64,000 nucleotides of DNA, from contig JAAYUQ010000034.1 in assembly GCA_012517575.1 (NCBI GenBank), forward strand, positions 18,095 to 82,094, given 5' to 3'. Source of the stretch: Bacteroidales bacterium. GTDB lineage: Bacteria > Bacteroidota > Bacteroidia > Bacteroidales > Paludibacteraceae. Below are positions 9,096 through 19,900 of this stretch, one piece after another. The position numbers were made by a program, and so were the translations under genes. How positions within the stretch are numbered: the stretch's first letter is position 1; the number at the start of each line of letters is the position of its first letter. A model generated the notes under the pieces. That model ran no database searches. It worked only from the letters and a program-made list of their open reading frames with translations, and had not been told where the DNA came from.

Positions 9096-9842
9096 ATGAA
9101 AAAATTAGTTTTAGTACGACATGGCGAAAGCGTTTGGAATAAGGAAAATCGCTTTACAGGTTGGACAGATGTTGATTTGTCCGAAAAAGGGATGCAGGAA
9201 GCAGCCAAAGCAGGCAGACTGCTGAAGGAAAAAGGTTTCTTTTTTGATAAAGCCTACACTTCTTATTTGAAAAGGGCCATCAAAACCTTGAATATTATTC
9301 TCGATGTAATGGATTTGGATTGGATTCCGGTAGAAAAAAGCTGGCGTTTGAACGAAAAGCATTATGGTATGCTTCAAGGATTAAACAAAGCAGAAACAGC
9401 TGAAAAATACGGTGAAGAACAAGTTCAGATTTGGAGACGCAGCTATGATGTTCCGCCTGCTCCACTGGATATAAATGATCCTCGTTCTCCATTTTTGGAT
9501 CCACGTTACAAAAATGTCGACAAAAAGGATTTGCCTCTTACAGAAGCGTTGAAGGATACCGTAGCACGTATTCTACCATATTGGGAAAATAATATTTTTC
9601 CAAGTTTGAAAGAAAAAAATGAAATTTTGGTTGTTGCTCACGGAAACAGCTTGAGAGGTATTGTAAAAGTGTTAAAAAATATTTCCGATGAAGATATAGT
9701 AGGGTTGAATCTCCCAACTGGCGTTCCCTATGTGTTTGAATTTGATGATAATTATCAGGTTGTGAACGATTATTTTCTGGGTGACCCTGAAGAAATCAAA
9801 AAATTGATGGAAGAAGTAGCCAATCAGGCCAAAAAGAAATAA
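9096..9842 (+). CDS. gpmA: 2,3-bisphosphoglycerate-dependent phosphoglycerate mutase
   Basis: Interconverts 3- and 2-phosphoglycerate in glycolysis and gluconeogenesis. The N-terminal [21 protein letters not shown] carries the phosphohistidine (His9). The second catalytic histidine is His182 in [10 protein letters not shown]. The length of 248 residues is the family norm. It stands alone between a TAnnTTTG promoter and a strong terminator at 9872-9902. Confidence 0.96.
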   Translation: MKKLVLVRHGESVWNKENRFTGWTDVDLSEKGMQEAAKAGRLLKEKGFFFDKAYTSYLKRAIKTLNIILDVMDLDWIPVEKSWRLNEKHYGMLQGLNKAETAEKYGEEQVQIWRRSYDVPPAPLDINDPRSPFLDPRYKNVDKKDLPLTEALKDTVARILPYWENNIFPSLKEKNEILVVAHGNSLRGIVKVLKNISDEDIVGLNLPTGVPYVFEFDDNYQVVNDYFLGDPEEIKKLMEEVANQAKKK

Positions 9843-9871
9843 GAATAATTATTCTCTTCTAAGCCATACTA

Positions 9872-9902
9872 AAGCAGTGCGATTACCGTACTGCTTTTTT
9901 TA
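9872..9902 (+). terminator. Terminator after gpmA
   Basis: AAAGCAGT (9872-9879) pairs with ACTGCTTT (9891-9898) followed by a T run. Confidence 0.75.
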
Positions 9903-9915
9903 AATAAAAAAAATA

Positions 9916-9923
9916 TATCTTTG
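9916..9923 (+). promoter_or_regulatory. -7 element for the exported membrane protein gene
   Basis: TATCTTTG lies 21 bases before the ATG at 9945, directly after the gpmA terminator. Confidence 0.5.
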
Positions 9924-9944
9924 CGGCATTAACTTTACAATAAC

Positions 9945-10781
9945 ATGAAAAAACAAATTTTAATTTTACTTTTCTGCTGGGCTGGAGTATTTAGTCTATT
10001 AACTGCTCAGGATACTATTGTTTTTAAAAATGGCGAAACCAAAGCTTGCAAAATTACGCAAATAAAAACCGGCGAGCTGACCTGTAAAGATTTTTCGTAT
10101 TTGGATGGTCCCGATTATGTGTACGAACTTAAGAAGATACAAGAAATTCATTTCTCAAACGGTGTGGTGCAAACTTATAATATACCTGATGTTTCGGAAA
10201 TAAACGAAGAGGAAGAAAGTATTACAGTATCTCGCGGAAAGATTAGTAATTTTACTCAGGATTCATGGCCACCTCCCATCAAATTTAAAACTTACAAGGA
10301 AAAAGAAAATTACTATAAGGATGAATTATATTTTCCGAAATTCGGAGATCCTTATCATCCGTGGGTTGCAGGGTTGGCTTCTTATTTCATTCCTGGTTTG
10401 GGGCAAATGACTTCCGGAGAAATAGGTAGGGGTTTTGCTTTTATGGGTGGAGCTGCGGCGAGTTTATTTGTTTTAATGATTGGTTACATTGGTGTCATTG
10501 AGGGAATAGATAGTTATTATAATGACGATTATTATACGTCGGAGAATAATCAAATTTTCCCCGTTTTAACTCTTGGCGGTTTTCTTAGTTATTTTGTAAT
10601 CAATATCTGGTCGGCTGTAGATGCTTTTCACGTTGCAAAAATCAATAATTTGTATCAAAGAGATTTACATAGTCAGGAGCAGGTTAAATTGCAACTTTCG
10701 CCATATATTGATACGAACAAATTCGACTTTTCACTGAACCATCAACATACGATGGGATTATCGTTGCAGATAAATTTTTAG
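9945..10781 (+). CDS. Exported hypothetical protein with C-terminal membrane domain
   Basis: Function not recognised. An N-terminal signal peptide (MKKQILILLFCWAGVFSLLTAQ) is followed by a soluble domain with TIVFKNGETKACKITQI, a beta-strand pattern seen in many Bacteroidota envelope proteins. The C-terminal half has two or three membrane segments (ASYFIPGLGQMTSGEIGRGF about 145-185, then a second around 205-230). The PGLGQ plus hydrophobic pattern resembles DUF5683-type membrane domains, which is only a weak resemblance. It has its own promoter at 9916 and no obvious partner gene. Confidence 0.7.
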   Translation: MKKQILILLFCWAGVFSLLTAQDTIVFKNGETKACKITQIKTGELTCKDFSYLDGPDYVYELKKIQEIHFSNGVVQTYNIPDVSEINEEEESITVSRGKISNFTQDSWPPPIKFKTYKEKENYYKDELYFPKFGDPYHPWVAGLASYFIPGLGQMTSGEIGRGFAFMGGAAASLFVLMIGYIGVIEGIDSYYNDDYYTSENNQIFPVLTLGGFLSYFVINIWSAVDAFHVAKINNLYQRDLHSQEQVKLQLSPYIDTNKFDFSLNHQHTMGLSLQINF

Positions 10782-10871
10782 TATTCATTGATTTCTTTTT
10801 TTGCCTACAAGGATATGCTTGGACTGCAATAAATTGATGGGAAAGAAAATTTTCCTCTTACAGATATTAAA

Positions 10872-10879
10872 TAGTTTTG
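10872..10879 (+). promoter_or_regulatory. -7 element for the lysO pair
   Basis: TAGTTTTG fits TAnnTTTG and lies 20 bases before the ATG at 10899. Confidence 0.4.
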
Positions 10880-10898
10880 TAATTTTATTGATTTACAA

Positions 10899-11180
10899 AT
10901 GTTTACAGTTTTAGGTTGTATGTTGGTCGGCATAATTGCCGGATTTATTTTAAGAAAAAAACAATTCAAAATAATTCAAAAGGTTTTATTTGTTCTTATT
11001 TGGTTGCTCCTTTTTTTGTTGGGTGCAGAAATTGGAAGTAATCCGATTGTTGTTCGTCAAACGGGGAAACTGGGCTTCGATGCATTGTTAATTGGAGTGG
11101 CGGGAACTTTGGGAAGCATTATTGCTGCCGGCTTGTTGTGGAAGTGGATAAAACCCGACAAATCAACAAATGAAAAGTAG
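10899..11180 (+). CDS. LysO family transporter, N-terminal module
   Basis: The 93 residues contain three hydrophobic segments (VLGCMLVGIIAGFIL, VLFVLIWLLLFLLGAEIG, LLIGVAGTLGSIIAAGLLW). They correspond to the N-terminal third of LysO (YbjE), the lysine exporter of E. coli. The next gene supplies the rest and overlaps it by 11 bases in another frame, so the two are translationally coupled and probably form one membrane complex. Exported substrate (lysine or analogues) is by family only. Confidence 0.8.
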   Translation: MFTVLGCMLVGIIAGFILRKKQFKIIQKVLFVLIWLLLFLLGAEIGSNPIVVRQTGKLGFDALLIGVAGTLGSIIAAGLLWKWIKPDKSTNEK

Positions 11181-11772
11181 CCTGATTATTTTGTCTTTCT
11201 TTGCAACGGGACTGCTTTTGGGCTTTTTTCGGTTGTTGCCTGAAGTTTTCTTTAACGAAGAAATCAGTTTTTATGTGCTTTGTTGCTTGATGTTTACCGT
11301 TGGATTCAGTATCGGTCATCAAGGCAATCTTATCCGGCAATTTCGACGCTTGAACCCGCGCATTGTCTTTTTACCTCTGTTTACCATTGCCGGAACATGG
11401 TTGGGGGCTCTGGCAGTTGTTTTTTTCATAAATGATTTTTCTTTGTTTGATACTCTGGCAGCAAGCTCGGGATTTGGGTATTACTCACTTTCCGGTATTC
11501 TTATCACTCGTTATAAAGGTGTAGAGTTGGGTACTATTGCTCTGATGTCGAACATAGTACGTGAAATTCTCACTTTGCTTTTTGCTCCTCTTATGGTGAA
11601 ATATTTTGGAAAATTTTCTACCATTTCTTCAGGTGGAGCTACTACTATGGATACCACTTTCCCTGTGATTGTTCAAACCGCCGGAAAAGATTACGCATTG
11701 GTTTCCATTTATCACGGATTTGTTATGGATTTTTCTGTCCCGTTTCTGGTTACTTTCTGGTGTAGCCTTTAA
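11170..11772 (+). CDS. lysO: LysO family transporter, C-terminal module
   Basis: The 200 residues contain about five to six membrane helices and the conserved SSGFGYYSLSGILITRYKGVELGTIALMSNIVREI and GGATTMDTTFPVIVQ segments of LysO/DUF340. The start codon lies inside the preceding module (ATGAAAAGTAG overlap). In E. coli these parts form a single chain. Here they are two genes, an arrangement I believe is normal in Bacteroidales, not a frameshift. Probably exports lysine or related basic amino acids. Confidence 0.82.
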   Translation: MKSSLIILSFFATGLLLGFFRLLPEVFFNEEISFYVLCCLMFTVGFSIGHQGNLIRQFRRLNPRIVFLPLFTIAGTWLGALAVVFFINDFSLFDTLAASSGFGYYSLSGILITRYKGVELGTIALMSNIVREILTLLFAPLMVKYFGKFSTISSGGATTMDTTFPVIVQTAGKDYALVSIYHGFVMDFSVPFLVTFWCSL

Positions 11773-11802
11773 TCGAAAAAATTCTGATTTTTTCTCCTTT
11801 AT

Positions 11803-11826
11803 TACGGAAAAAATTCCGTAATTTTG
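11803..11826 (+). promoter_or_regulatory. fumarase promoter with overlapping dyad
   Basis: TAATTTTG (11819-11826) is a good TAnnTTTG element. Just upstream and sharing its first two bases is the perfect dyad TACGGAA-AAAA-TTCCGTA (11803-11820), placed where a repressor would block the polymerase. Confidence 0.5.
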
Positions 11827-11872
11827 CGGTGTTTTTCATTCTATAGCTAATTCAAAAATAATTATAACAACT

Positions 11873-13504
11873 ATGGCAAAAGAATTCAAATATCAGGAAC
11901 TTTTTCAGCTGGGAGAAGACAAAACCGAGTATTATTTGCTATCGAAAGATTTTGTTTCGACAACCGAGTTTGAAGGGAAAGAGATTTTAAAAGTTCAGCC
12001 GGAAGGTTTGACTTTACTTGCCCGCACTGCTTTTCGCGACTGTTCTTTTCTGCTTCGTCCCGAACATCAAAAACAAGTGGCAGCCATTCTGTCTGACCCC
12101 GAAGCCAGTGAAAACGATAAATATGTAGCCTTAACCATGCTTCGCAATGCCGAAATTTCTGCAAAAGGAATTCTTCCTTTTTGTCAGGATACCGGTACCG
12201 CAACGATTTTTGCCAAAAAAGGCAGTAACGTTTTCACCGATGGAACGGATGAAGAAGCTTTATCCAAAGGGGTTTATGAAACTTACACACAGGAAAATCT
12301 GCGGTATTCGCAAAATGCTCCGCTCACCATGTACGACGAAGTAAATACGGGTACCAATCTTCCTGCTCAAATTGACATCATGGCCGGTCATGGCAACCAG
12401 TACGAATTTCTTTTTATCGCCAAAGGCGGTGGCTCGGCCAACAAATCATTTTTGTTTCAGGAGACGAAAGCGTTGTTGCAACCCGACGCGTTGGAGAAAT
12501 TTCTTACTGAAAAATTGAAATTATTAGGTACATCGGCTTGTCCGCCATATCATATTGCTTTCGTTATTGGCGGAACGTCTGCCGATGCTTGCATGAAAAC
12601 GGTTAAACTGGCTGCAGCCAAGTATTACGACGAATTGCCTACTACCGGAAATGAGTTGGGAAGAGCTTTCAGGGATGTGGAACTGGAAGAAAAAATTCTG
12701 AAGGCAGCTCAAAATTTAGGTATTGGTGCTCAATTTGGAGGAAAATATTTTGCTCACGATGTGCGTATTATCCGGCTCCCGCGTCATGGGGCTTCCTGCT
12801 TTGTAGGCTTGGCAGTATCTTGCTCTGCCGATCGCAACATTAAGGCAAAGATAAACAAGGATGGCATTTGGCTCGAAAAGCTGGAGGATAATCCCGGCAA
12901 ATATATTCCGGAAGAATATCGCAATGCAGGTGAAGGAAATGCAGTGAAAATCGATTTGAACCGCCCGATGAACGAAATTTTGTCTACCTTGACGAAATAT
13001 CCGGTTTCCACGCGACTTTCTCTTTCTGGGACAATGGTAGTGGCCCGCGATATTGCACATGCGCGCATCAAAGAAATGCTGGATGCTGGGAAAGATTTGC
13101 CACAATATATGAAGGATCATCCGGTGTATTATGCCGGCCCTGCCAAAACACCTAAAGGAATGCCTTCCGGTTCGTTTGGCCCTACTACGGCCGGTAGAAT
13201 GGATTCTTATGTCGATTTGTTTCAGGAACATGGCGGCAGCATGGTAATGATAGCCAAAGGAAACCGCAGCCAACAAGTGGTGGATGCCTGCAAAAAGCAT
13301 GGTGGATTTTATTTGGGTTCAATTGGCGGCCCGGCTGCTATTCTCGCTCAGAATTCCATAAAAAAGGTTGAATGTATCGATTTTCCCGAACTCGGAATGG
13401 AAGCTGTCTGGAAAATTGAAGTGGAAGATTTTCCGGCCTTTATTCTGATTGACGACAAGGGAAACGACTTTTTCAAACTGATTAAGCCAACCATGACTTG
13501 CTGA
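11873..13504 (+). CDS. fumA: Fumarate hydratase, class I (iron-sulfur, FumA/FumB type)
   Basis: Interconverts fumarate and malate with a [4Fe-4S] cluster, as part of the reductive succinate/propionate branch in anaerobic Bacteroidota. The 543-residue protein has both the alpha and beta parts fused. The three cluster cysteines are Cys104 (PFCQDTGTA), Cys223 (TSACPPYH) and Cys317 (AVSCSADRN), each one residue off the E. coli FumA positions. The C-terminal part includes GPTTAGRMD and GGPAAILAQ. The oxygen-labile class fits an anaerobic lifestyle. An operator-like dyad overlaps its promoter. Confidence 0.95.
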   Translation: MAKEFKYQELFQLGEDKTEYYLLSKDFVSTTEFEGKEILKVQPEGLTLLARTAFRDCSFLLRPEHQKQVAAILSDPEASENDKYVALTMLRNAEISAKGILPFCQDTGTATIFAKKGSNVFTDGTDEEALSKGVYETYTQENLRYSQNAPLTMYDEVNTGTNLPAQIDIMAGHGNQYEFLFIAKGGGSANKSFLFQETKALLQPDALEKFLTEKLKLLGTSACPPYHIAFVIGGTSADACMKTVKLAAAKYYDELPTTGNELGRAFRDVELEEKILKAAQNLGIGAQFGGKYFAHDVRIIRLPRHGASCFVGLAVSCSADRNIKAKINKDGIWLEKLEDNPGKYIPEEYRNAGEGNAVKIDLNRPMNEILSTLTKYPVSTRLSLSGTMVVARDIAHARIKEMLDAGKDLPQYMKDHPVYYAGPAKTPKGMPSGSFGPTTAGRMDSYVDLFQEHGGSMVMIAKGNRSQQVVDACKKHGGFYLGSIGGPAAILAQNSIKKVECIDFPELGMEAVWKIEVEDFPAFILIDDKGNDFFKLIKPTMTC

Positions 13505-13540
13505 TCATTCCTGATTTTTTATGTCATTATTCTTTTTTTT

Positions 13541-13572
13541 ACGAAGGGCAGCTCGAAAAAGCTGTCCTTCGT
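13541..13572 (+). terminator. Hairpin downstream of fumarase
   Basis: ACGAAGGGCAGCT (13541-13553) pairs with AGCTGTCCTTCGT (13560-13572), a stem of about 13 pairs including one G-T pair. It is preceded, not followed, by a T run, so it is not a canonical intrinsic terminator. Confidence 0.45.
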
Positions 13573-13638
13573 TGTAGGGTAGAGATATTCTACATCTGAT
13601 TGTTTGGGAGAAACAAAGATTATTTTGAGAAAAAAAAA

Positions 13639-13670
13639 TAACCGCCTCTCCTGAAAAAGAAAGGCGGTTA
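13639..13670 (-). terminator. Terminator for the beta-helix protein gene
   Basis: TAACCGCCT (13639-13647) pairs with AGGCGGTTA (13662-13670). On the minus strand the stem is followed by eight T. Confidence 0.7.
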
Positions 13671-13726
13671 AAAAATTATGCTTCTTTAGTTCGATTTTCT
13701 ATCGAACCAATGGAAAAAATCAAGGA

Positions 13727-16700
13727 TTATTTCACAAATTTGGTTGACTTGCCATTAATGCGGATGATGTAAATTCCGTTGTTGAGATCGCGGGTATACG
13801 TTCCGGTAGCTTTGGTCTTTTCAATCAAACTTCCATTGATGTTGTAGAGTTCGATGTTGGCCGGTTCGGTCAGCTCTACGCGAATACCTGTGGTTGTTCT
13901 CATCAAGCGTGGTGCCAAGGCGGGAACTTCCGTTTCAGTAACCAGTCTGGTGGTAAATCTTTGAATCGTATCATTCATTACCGGAGCAATGGTTTTTCGA
14001 TTGGCGCTTGCCGTCATATCCAGATTGCATTCCCAGTTTTGTTCGGCCGGATTGGGTTCATTGGTAAAATATTTATATTCTGTATTGGCCGGTACTTTTT
14101 GGGCATCATTAGTCAGCGTTCTGGTGAAGGTTGCGCCGCTTTTTGTCAGTTCAAACGCACTTGCCCAATTGTTGATACTGCTCATTAGGAACAATTGGTT
14201 GGGTACACCTACTGTGGCTTCGAAGCTAACATTCAAGGTTACCGATTTTACGCGATACCAGAGATCAACCACATCGTTGGCATTGTACGTACGATTTGTG
14301 GCTCGTATCACTGGTATTTCTTCTTGATAAACAGCTTCCTGATAATCCCAATCGCCTGTTTCGCACAGATATTTGTATTCCACATTGCTGTGTGCAGGGA
14401 AAGTCCCGCTAAATTCATTTTGATTGCCTGTCGTCATCAATTCAAAAGGATTAGTAATATCCCATGATTTCCCGATAAATGTGCCAGCTATATAAACATG
14501 CTGCGTACCATTGGGAACAGTTACAGTGAAAGTCTGCGTATCGTTGAGGTTATTGGGCTCGTGGGCTCCCATGTAAACATAAGGAGTATGGCGGGCATTA
14601 CCAAAAATATCGGTAGTAACCCCAATAGCCGGAGCAGCCAAATCCATATCGTCGATGGATGTGCCCGTCAGCGACAAATCGGTAGCGCTGACAAAATTTA
14701 CTACTTTGGAAACAGAATTCGAATCCTTGCCACTTGCCGTTTGCCAATCGGATAATGTAGCTTGGGCAGAACTATAATATCCAATTTTAGCATTGTTTGT
14801 TCCTGTTCTAATTAAATCATTATAGTCGCTTGTTGTTGGCAAGGAACTAGCATAAATACAATAAGAAGCAAAATCATCCTCTTCAGTTATGATGATATTA
14901 TTTCTAATATCACAAGAAGCAGTATAAGTAACTATCCCTGCAGTAGGAGTAGTACCAGCTCCTGTAGTAGATACATTATTTAAAACAATCGTATTATGAT
15001 ATATATTTGAAGCTGACCCTGATCTTATCCCTACCACTTCTGTAGTTCCTGTACTTGGCGTACTAAAACCTGTAATAAAATTATTATAGATATTCCAGGT
15101 TCCACCTCCAGATGCTTGAATTCCTCGTATTCCATTTCCAGCACCTCCTGTATTGGCTGTTCCTAGCTGAATAATCTTGTTATTCATTACATTGGTTAAT
15201 ACCAAACCAGTAGATGTACCTCCTATTCCAAAACTTGCCATTCCAGTTGATGTTTGATTTACTTTAATTGTATTATTTATTACATCACAGGTTCCAGAAT
15301 AATTTAGTGAAATTCCTCTATGTTTAACAGTTATATCATTATTTTTAAACAAAAGACCCGTTGGTCGGCCTGTAGGAGTATATGAATTAGAAACAAAAAT
15401 ACCTGCAGCAGTATTTGAAGTTGTGCTAATAATGCAATTATCAACCGTAATATTATTAGGAATATAGTCCACACCACCACTATTTCTAACACGAACAGAT
15501 ACTACTCCAAAAGATGAAGTTCCAGATGTAAGATCTGTTAAAATGCAATTTTTAATTATTACATCATTTACATTTCCACAAATAGTAATGGGTTTGCAAG
15601 CATTATTATTAGAAGATTGATTCACGAAAGTAAGTCTGCGTGTTGTACCTCCTTCAGCATAACCATCAATCGTTAAATTATTTGCAGTGCCAATGCTATT
15701 CCAATCATTTACATTGCTTAGCCCAATAACAAAATTACCCGAACATGAGTATTATCTCCTGATTGGGTGAATGTAATGGTTCTGTCTACATCTTGATCAG
15801 GTCTTATAGTTATTGTAAAATCAGAATTGTTAATTAAGCCAATGTTTACTGTTTCTGTAATATCCGATGTGATTTCAAGTATAACATTGCCCGTTAGACC
15901 ATTGGCATTGATATTGTTTACGGCTGTGGAAAGCAAGTCAAATCCCTTCCCATTCGTTCCCTGCGGGATATAATAATTTCCGCTGAAGGGACCGATTTGT
16001 ACGGTGTAGTTTTTACCGCCATTGTTGTTGTAATTTACGGTGTAGAAATCCACATCGGCTTCAGCCGGTGCGGAAGTTTGGTTGATGGTAGTCAAAACAT
16101 AATACGAAACAAAGTCCCCTGAAGTGCAATTCAGTGTTGCCGCATAACTTGTTCCACTCGTAAAGGTCATTTCGGTGGTAGTGGAAGTGGTCCAGTTGTC
16201 TTTGGAATAGCGCAACCAGATTTTTTCGTTTGTACTTGCAGCAGCACTGGCTGTTGCCGTAACGGTCAAATCGTTGCCACTTATGGTTCTCGTTACCGAA
16301 CTAACGGTTACCGGAGCGGCAGCGCCATTGTCGAAAACGGCAAAATCGATATCGTTGCCGGCTTGTTTACGGGCTTTTACCACATAATAGTTTCCTGAAG
16401 TGAGGGCGGTTTTGATGGCACCTCAGTCACCCATATTGGCTCTGTAATAAGCAGTCCATTTGGCTCCTCCTCCAGTATAATTCATATCTTCTGAAGCTCC
16501 GTTTACCCAAAAGCCGGAGCCATTTTCAGTTGAAGCAGTTTCACCAAACTTAAAATATTGATCGGCCGTTGCCGTTGCAGCGAACTGCCATAAGTACGAA
16601 TTTCCCAAAGAAGTGTTTCCCTGCGTTCCTGCAGTCCAACTCCATCCTGCTCCGTTGTCACTTCCAAAGATGTAATCCGGAGATGTTTGCGCTTGCAGTA

Positions 16701-16746
16701 ACCCGACGCAGGTTGCAAGCATCATGAATACGGTAATTTTTTTCAT
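13727..16746 (-). pseudogene. Secreted beta-helix / starch-binding-like protein with T9SS sorting domain, interrupted
   Basis: Three open segments (16746-16423, 16383-15718 and 15625-13727) are pieces of one gene of about 1,007 codons. The first two are in the same frame, separated only by a TGA at 16423-16425 (codon 108, context MGD-stop-GAIKT; TGG or GGA expected). The third continues after a one-base loss in a G run at 15738-15740: restoring one G joins NTHVR to GNFVIGLSNVNDW. Reconstructed product: signal peptide (ending LLQAQ), FN3/Ig-like region, right-handed parallel beta-helix with many Asn ladders, two CBM20/48-like modules (VYIAGTFIGKSWDI; QLFLMSSINNWASAF) and a C-terminal T9SS type A sorting domain ending in STKFVK. 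It would be exported and anchored at the surface. The substrate is unknown. Confidence 0.85.
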
Positions 16747-16820
16747 AGCTCAAAAAATTTAAAGTGAATAATTATAAATATTGAATAAAGTTGCGAAATG
16801 TACTCATTTAATTATTAAAT

Positions 16821-16834
16821 TACAAACGTTTGCA
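16821..16834. promoter_or_regulatory. LacI-type operator upstream of the beta-helix gene
   Basis: TACAAACGTTTGCA contains the perfect palindrome CAAACGTTTG (16823-16832), the core of LacI-family sites. It lies about 75 bases before the start at 16746. A TACATTTC sequence between them is a possible -7 element. Confidence 0.5.
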
Positions 16835-16868
16835 AGATTATTTTTTATGTTTTGTAACATATTTTTTT

Positions 16869-16910
16869 GTTTCTTCGTGTGGTAGTCGATAAACTGCCAC
16901 ACGAAGAAAC
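16869..16910 (-). terminator. Long hairpin after the amidase gene
   Basis: GTTTCTTCGTGTGG (16869-16882) pairs perfectly with CCACACGAAGAAAC (16897-16910) over 14 bases. It lies directly after the minus-strand stop at 16916. On that strand it is followed by A, not T, so it may act as a 3' stabiliser as much as a terminator. Confidence 0.5.
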
Positions 16911-16915
16911 AAGTT

Positions 16916-19900
16916 TTATTGTTTGATAAATCTGAAGGAGTTCCTCTTTTCGTCGGTACGTACTTGAAGTATATACAATCCCGGAGTCATTCCTTCCAGC
17001 GAGAGGCGAACCTGCGTTCCTGAAGCATTTATCGAGCGTATCAGTCTTCCTTTGGTATCGTAAACGGCAATTGTTTGCAATTTTGCGGTTTTGCTGTCCA
17101 CTATCACGTAATCGCTCGCCGGATTGGGATACAGGGAAATTTCAGATTTTTCAGATGCTTCTACTTGCGGAACTTCGCTAATCACGTCCAATTTTTCGCT
17201 GCTGGGAGCCGGCGTGGTGAATGTGTTTTCCACTTTTGGTAACGACCACACACCCAGTCTTTCGGAAGAGTTGGAGATGACATACACGTTGCCAGCCCGG
17301 TCGAAAGCCAAACCTGCGGTATTGGTTCCCATAGCCGGCTTAATGGAATAAAGTCGGGTTAAGGAAGGAATGCCACTGTCGGAGAAAGAAACGTGGAAAA
17401 TTTTCACTTCATTGTTGCAACCCATTGCCAGCATCTTTCCATCAAACGATACTGCCATGCCGCCGGTATAGGAATTTTCAATCAGTGTCGGTGTTTTTCC
17501 AGAATTAAAATCCACGATGCCTCTGTCGGTAACATGAATCAGTGAAGGAATATTGGCTGCATCGGCAGACCGGTATTGAGAAATCCACCAACCACCCCGT
17601 CCATCGGGAGCAATGCAGGAATTGTAATTTTGCTGTAAATTGCCATTCAGTGCATCATTGTAAACAATGGCACTGGGAGCTTGTTGCCAGGGCGTAGCCA
17701 GCGTACCAATGTTGTATTGCAATACATTGCCGGCGCTGGTTGCCACGGCATCCACATAATCTTCGTCGAAAGTATAAAGGCGCGTATCTTCACCTGTTCC
17801 TAATACCCAGCAATGAGAAATAGAGCCGTGCACATTAACGCCTCCGAACGAAGACAAACCGCTTGAGGCTTTGGTAAGACCCGAGAAAACAGGAACAAAC
17901 GGAGCAGAAGGAGCAGCCGGATCCATGATCCACACACCCGGATGGGCATCGCTCCAGTCGGTTACATATACCTTGCCATCTTCGGCTACTGCCAGTCGCA
18001 TTGGGCTACTGGTTCCTACCCAAGTTACCGAACCGGCATAACTCTGAGCACCTTGTTGGGTTACATCTTCGAGTGCTGCATTTAAAATATAAACGCCATC
18101 TTGTGTGGTACGGTTGGTTGTGGTACCTCCTGCAGTTTCGGTAGCATAAATACGTCCAAAGAAAGAACTTTCAAAATTGTTGTCTACCGCTACGCCACGT
18201 GGCGAATAAAACTGAAGTTCAGGACTGGCGTCATCAGAAATTTTTACAGGACGATCTACAGCATAAGCCGAAGCAGTTACCTTCCAAGAAAAAGTGCCGG
18301 TAGGCAATTCGGCTAAAGGAACCGATACAGATTGTATTCCTTTGTTCAAAGCTCCCGCATCAATCGATTTAATGATGTTCTCACCATCAAAAATATCAAT
18401 GCTCACAGCAGTTGCATTTTCATTCAACGTAAATTTCAGCAAATAGTCGGTTTCGGTTTTTTCGGCTTTTAATTCCGAAGCATAAATATTGGCTGAAGAA
18501 CCCGGTATCGTTTTGAAACGAGCCATACCTTCATTTTGCGCCAACACCAAGATATTCAAGTCGTAACCACTTACTTTGGCAGCTGCCGCCATATAAGTTG
18601 CTTTTGCAGTTCCCAGTCCATCAGCAGGCAATTTTTCGGAAACTTTCAACGATTGCTGAATGCCATTTGTTACATCAAAAAGTACGGCCCCAACTTTCGT
18701 GGTATCGGCATCGCAAGTAGGTGAAACCATAAAGGTATGTTGTGCATGGCGGAAGAAATTGATACCGGAAGCACTCGTAGCAAGCTGGAATCCATTTTGC
18801 TCTGTAAACTCTCCTTTTTTTATTAAAGGTGAACGATCGGCGGCACTCCAATCGAATTGATATTCCGTAGGCAATACTTTTTCACTGTCCAAAATAAAAT
18901 GATTTTTTCCGGTTGGAGAAATGGTAAATTTCATATTTTTACCCCACAATGCTTCCGTGTAATTGGCAACATCCATCATGTATTTATATCCCAACGGATT
19001 ATCTTCTTCGTAGGTAAAACCAATGATCCGAATTTGTTTACTGCTGCCGGAAGTTACAGAAGGCACATAAATACTACATTTCCACCGAGGACCACTTACG
19101 GCAAAAGTTTCACCCATGATGCCATTTGCCCAGTTTGCCTGTTGTTGTGTTTTGAAGAGCAAAGCAGGAGCCACCGAATCGTTGTCCCATGTATAAACTT
19201 TAAAATAACGCCCTTTGTTTTCGGGCAAAGAAACAGTATCCTTGTTGCAAGCCAACAGATAACCATCGGAAGTGAACGCAATGTCGCTAACCAAGTTTAC
19301 GCCACCTTCAATGCCTGATAAATCCATTTCGCGAATTTTATTCAATGTTTGAGCATTATAAATGGTAATTTTTGGTTCAGTAGTCAGTACATATAATTTT
19401 TCATCACGATACAAAACTTTTTTTATAGGTTGCTGATTCAGCCATTCTGGAACAACTACTTCCTCATCTCCAAAATTATAATATTTCATGGGCAACACGC
19501 CGGCTTCCTGAACGGGGTCAGGATAATCAGGGGTAGTATCTTTCGGAACTACCACATTTACATTAGGTAAAAACATTTTAGCATAAGAAGTAGTAGCCGC
19601 CGTTACTATAACAGTCGTATCTTTAGCCTCATAATCTGTAGCTTCCAAATGCAGTTTATATGTTCCGGGAGTCAGATTATAAAAAGCAAAAATTCCGTTG
19701 TAGAGCGAATCTACATAATATATATTTAGCGAATCGCCATTTTGATTCATCAATTTCACCTTAGCTCCATTAATAGGCACCCGTTCGTCGTGTGTAAAAG
19801 CTTTATAATTAGCATAAAGTGGATGATTCATTTTTTCATTGGCACTTTTGGCAAACCCTGCAATAATTCCTGTTGCTGGAAGATCAACATGAAAATAATC

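Noticed and set aside
10899..11772. Frameshift in a single lysO gene
   Set aside because: The second module has its own ATG in the overlap and both modules are full length, which fits a natural two-gene arrangement.
12716..13300. 194-codon open frame antisense to fumarase
   Set aside because: Lies wholly inside a well-conserved gene on the other strand; its translation has no family features.
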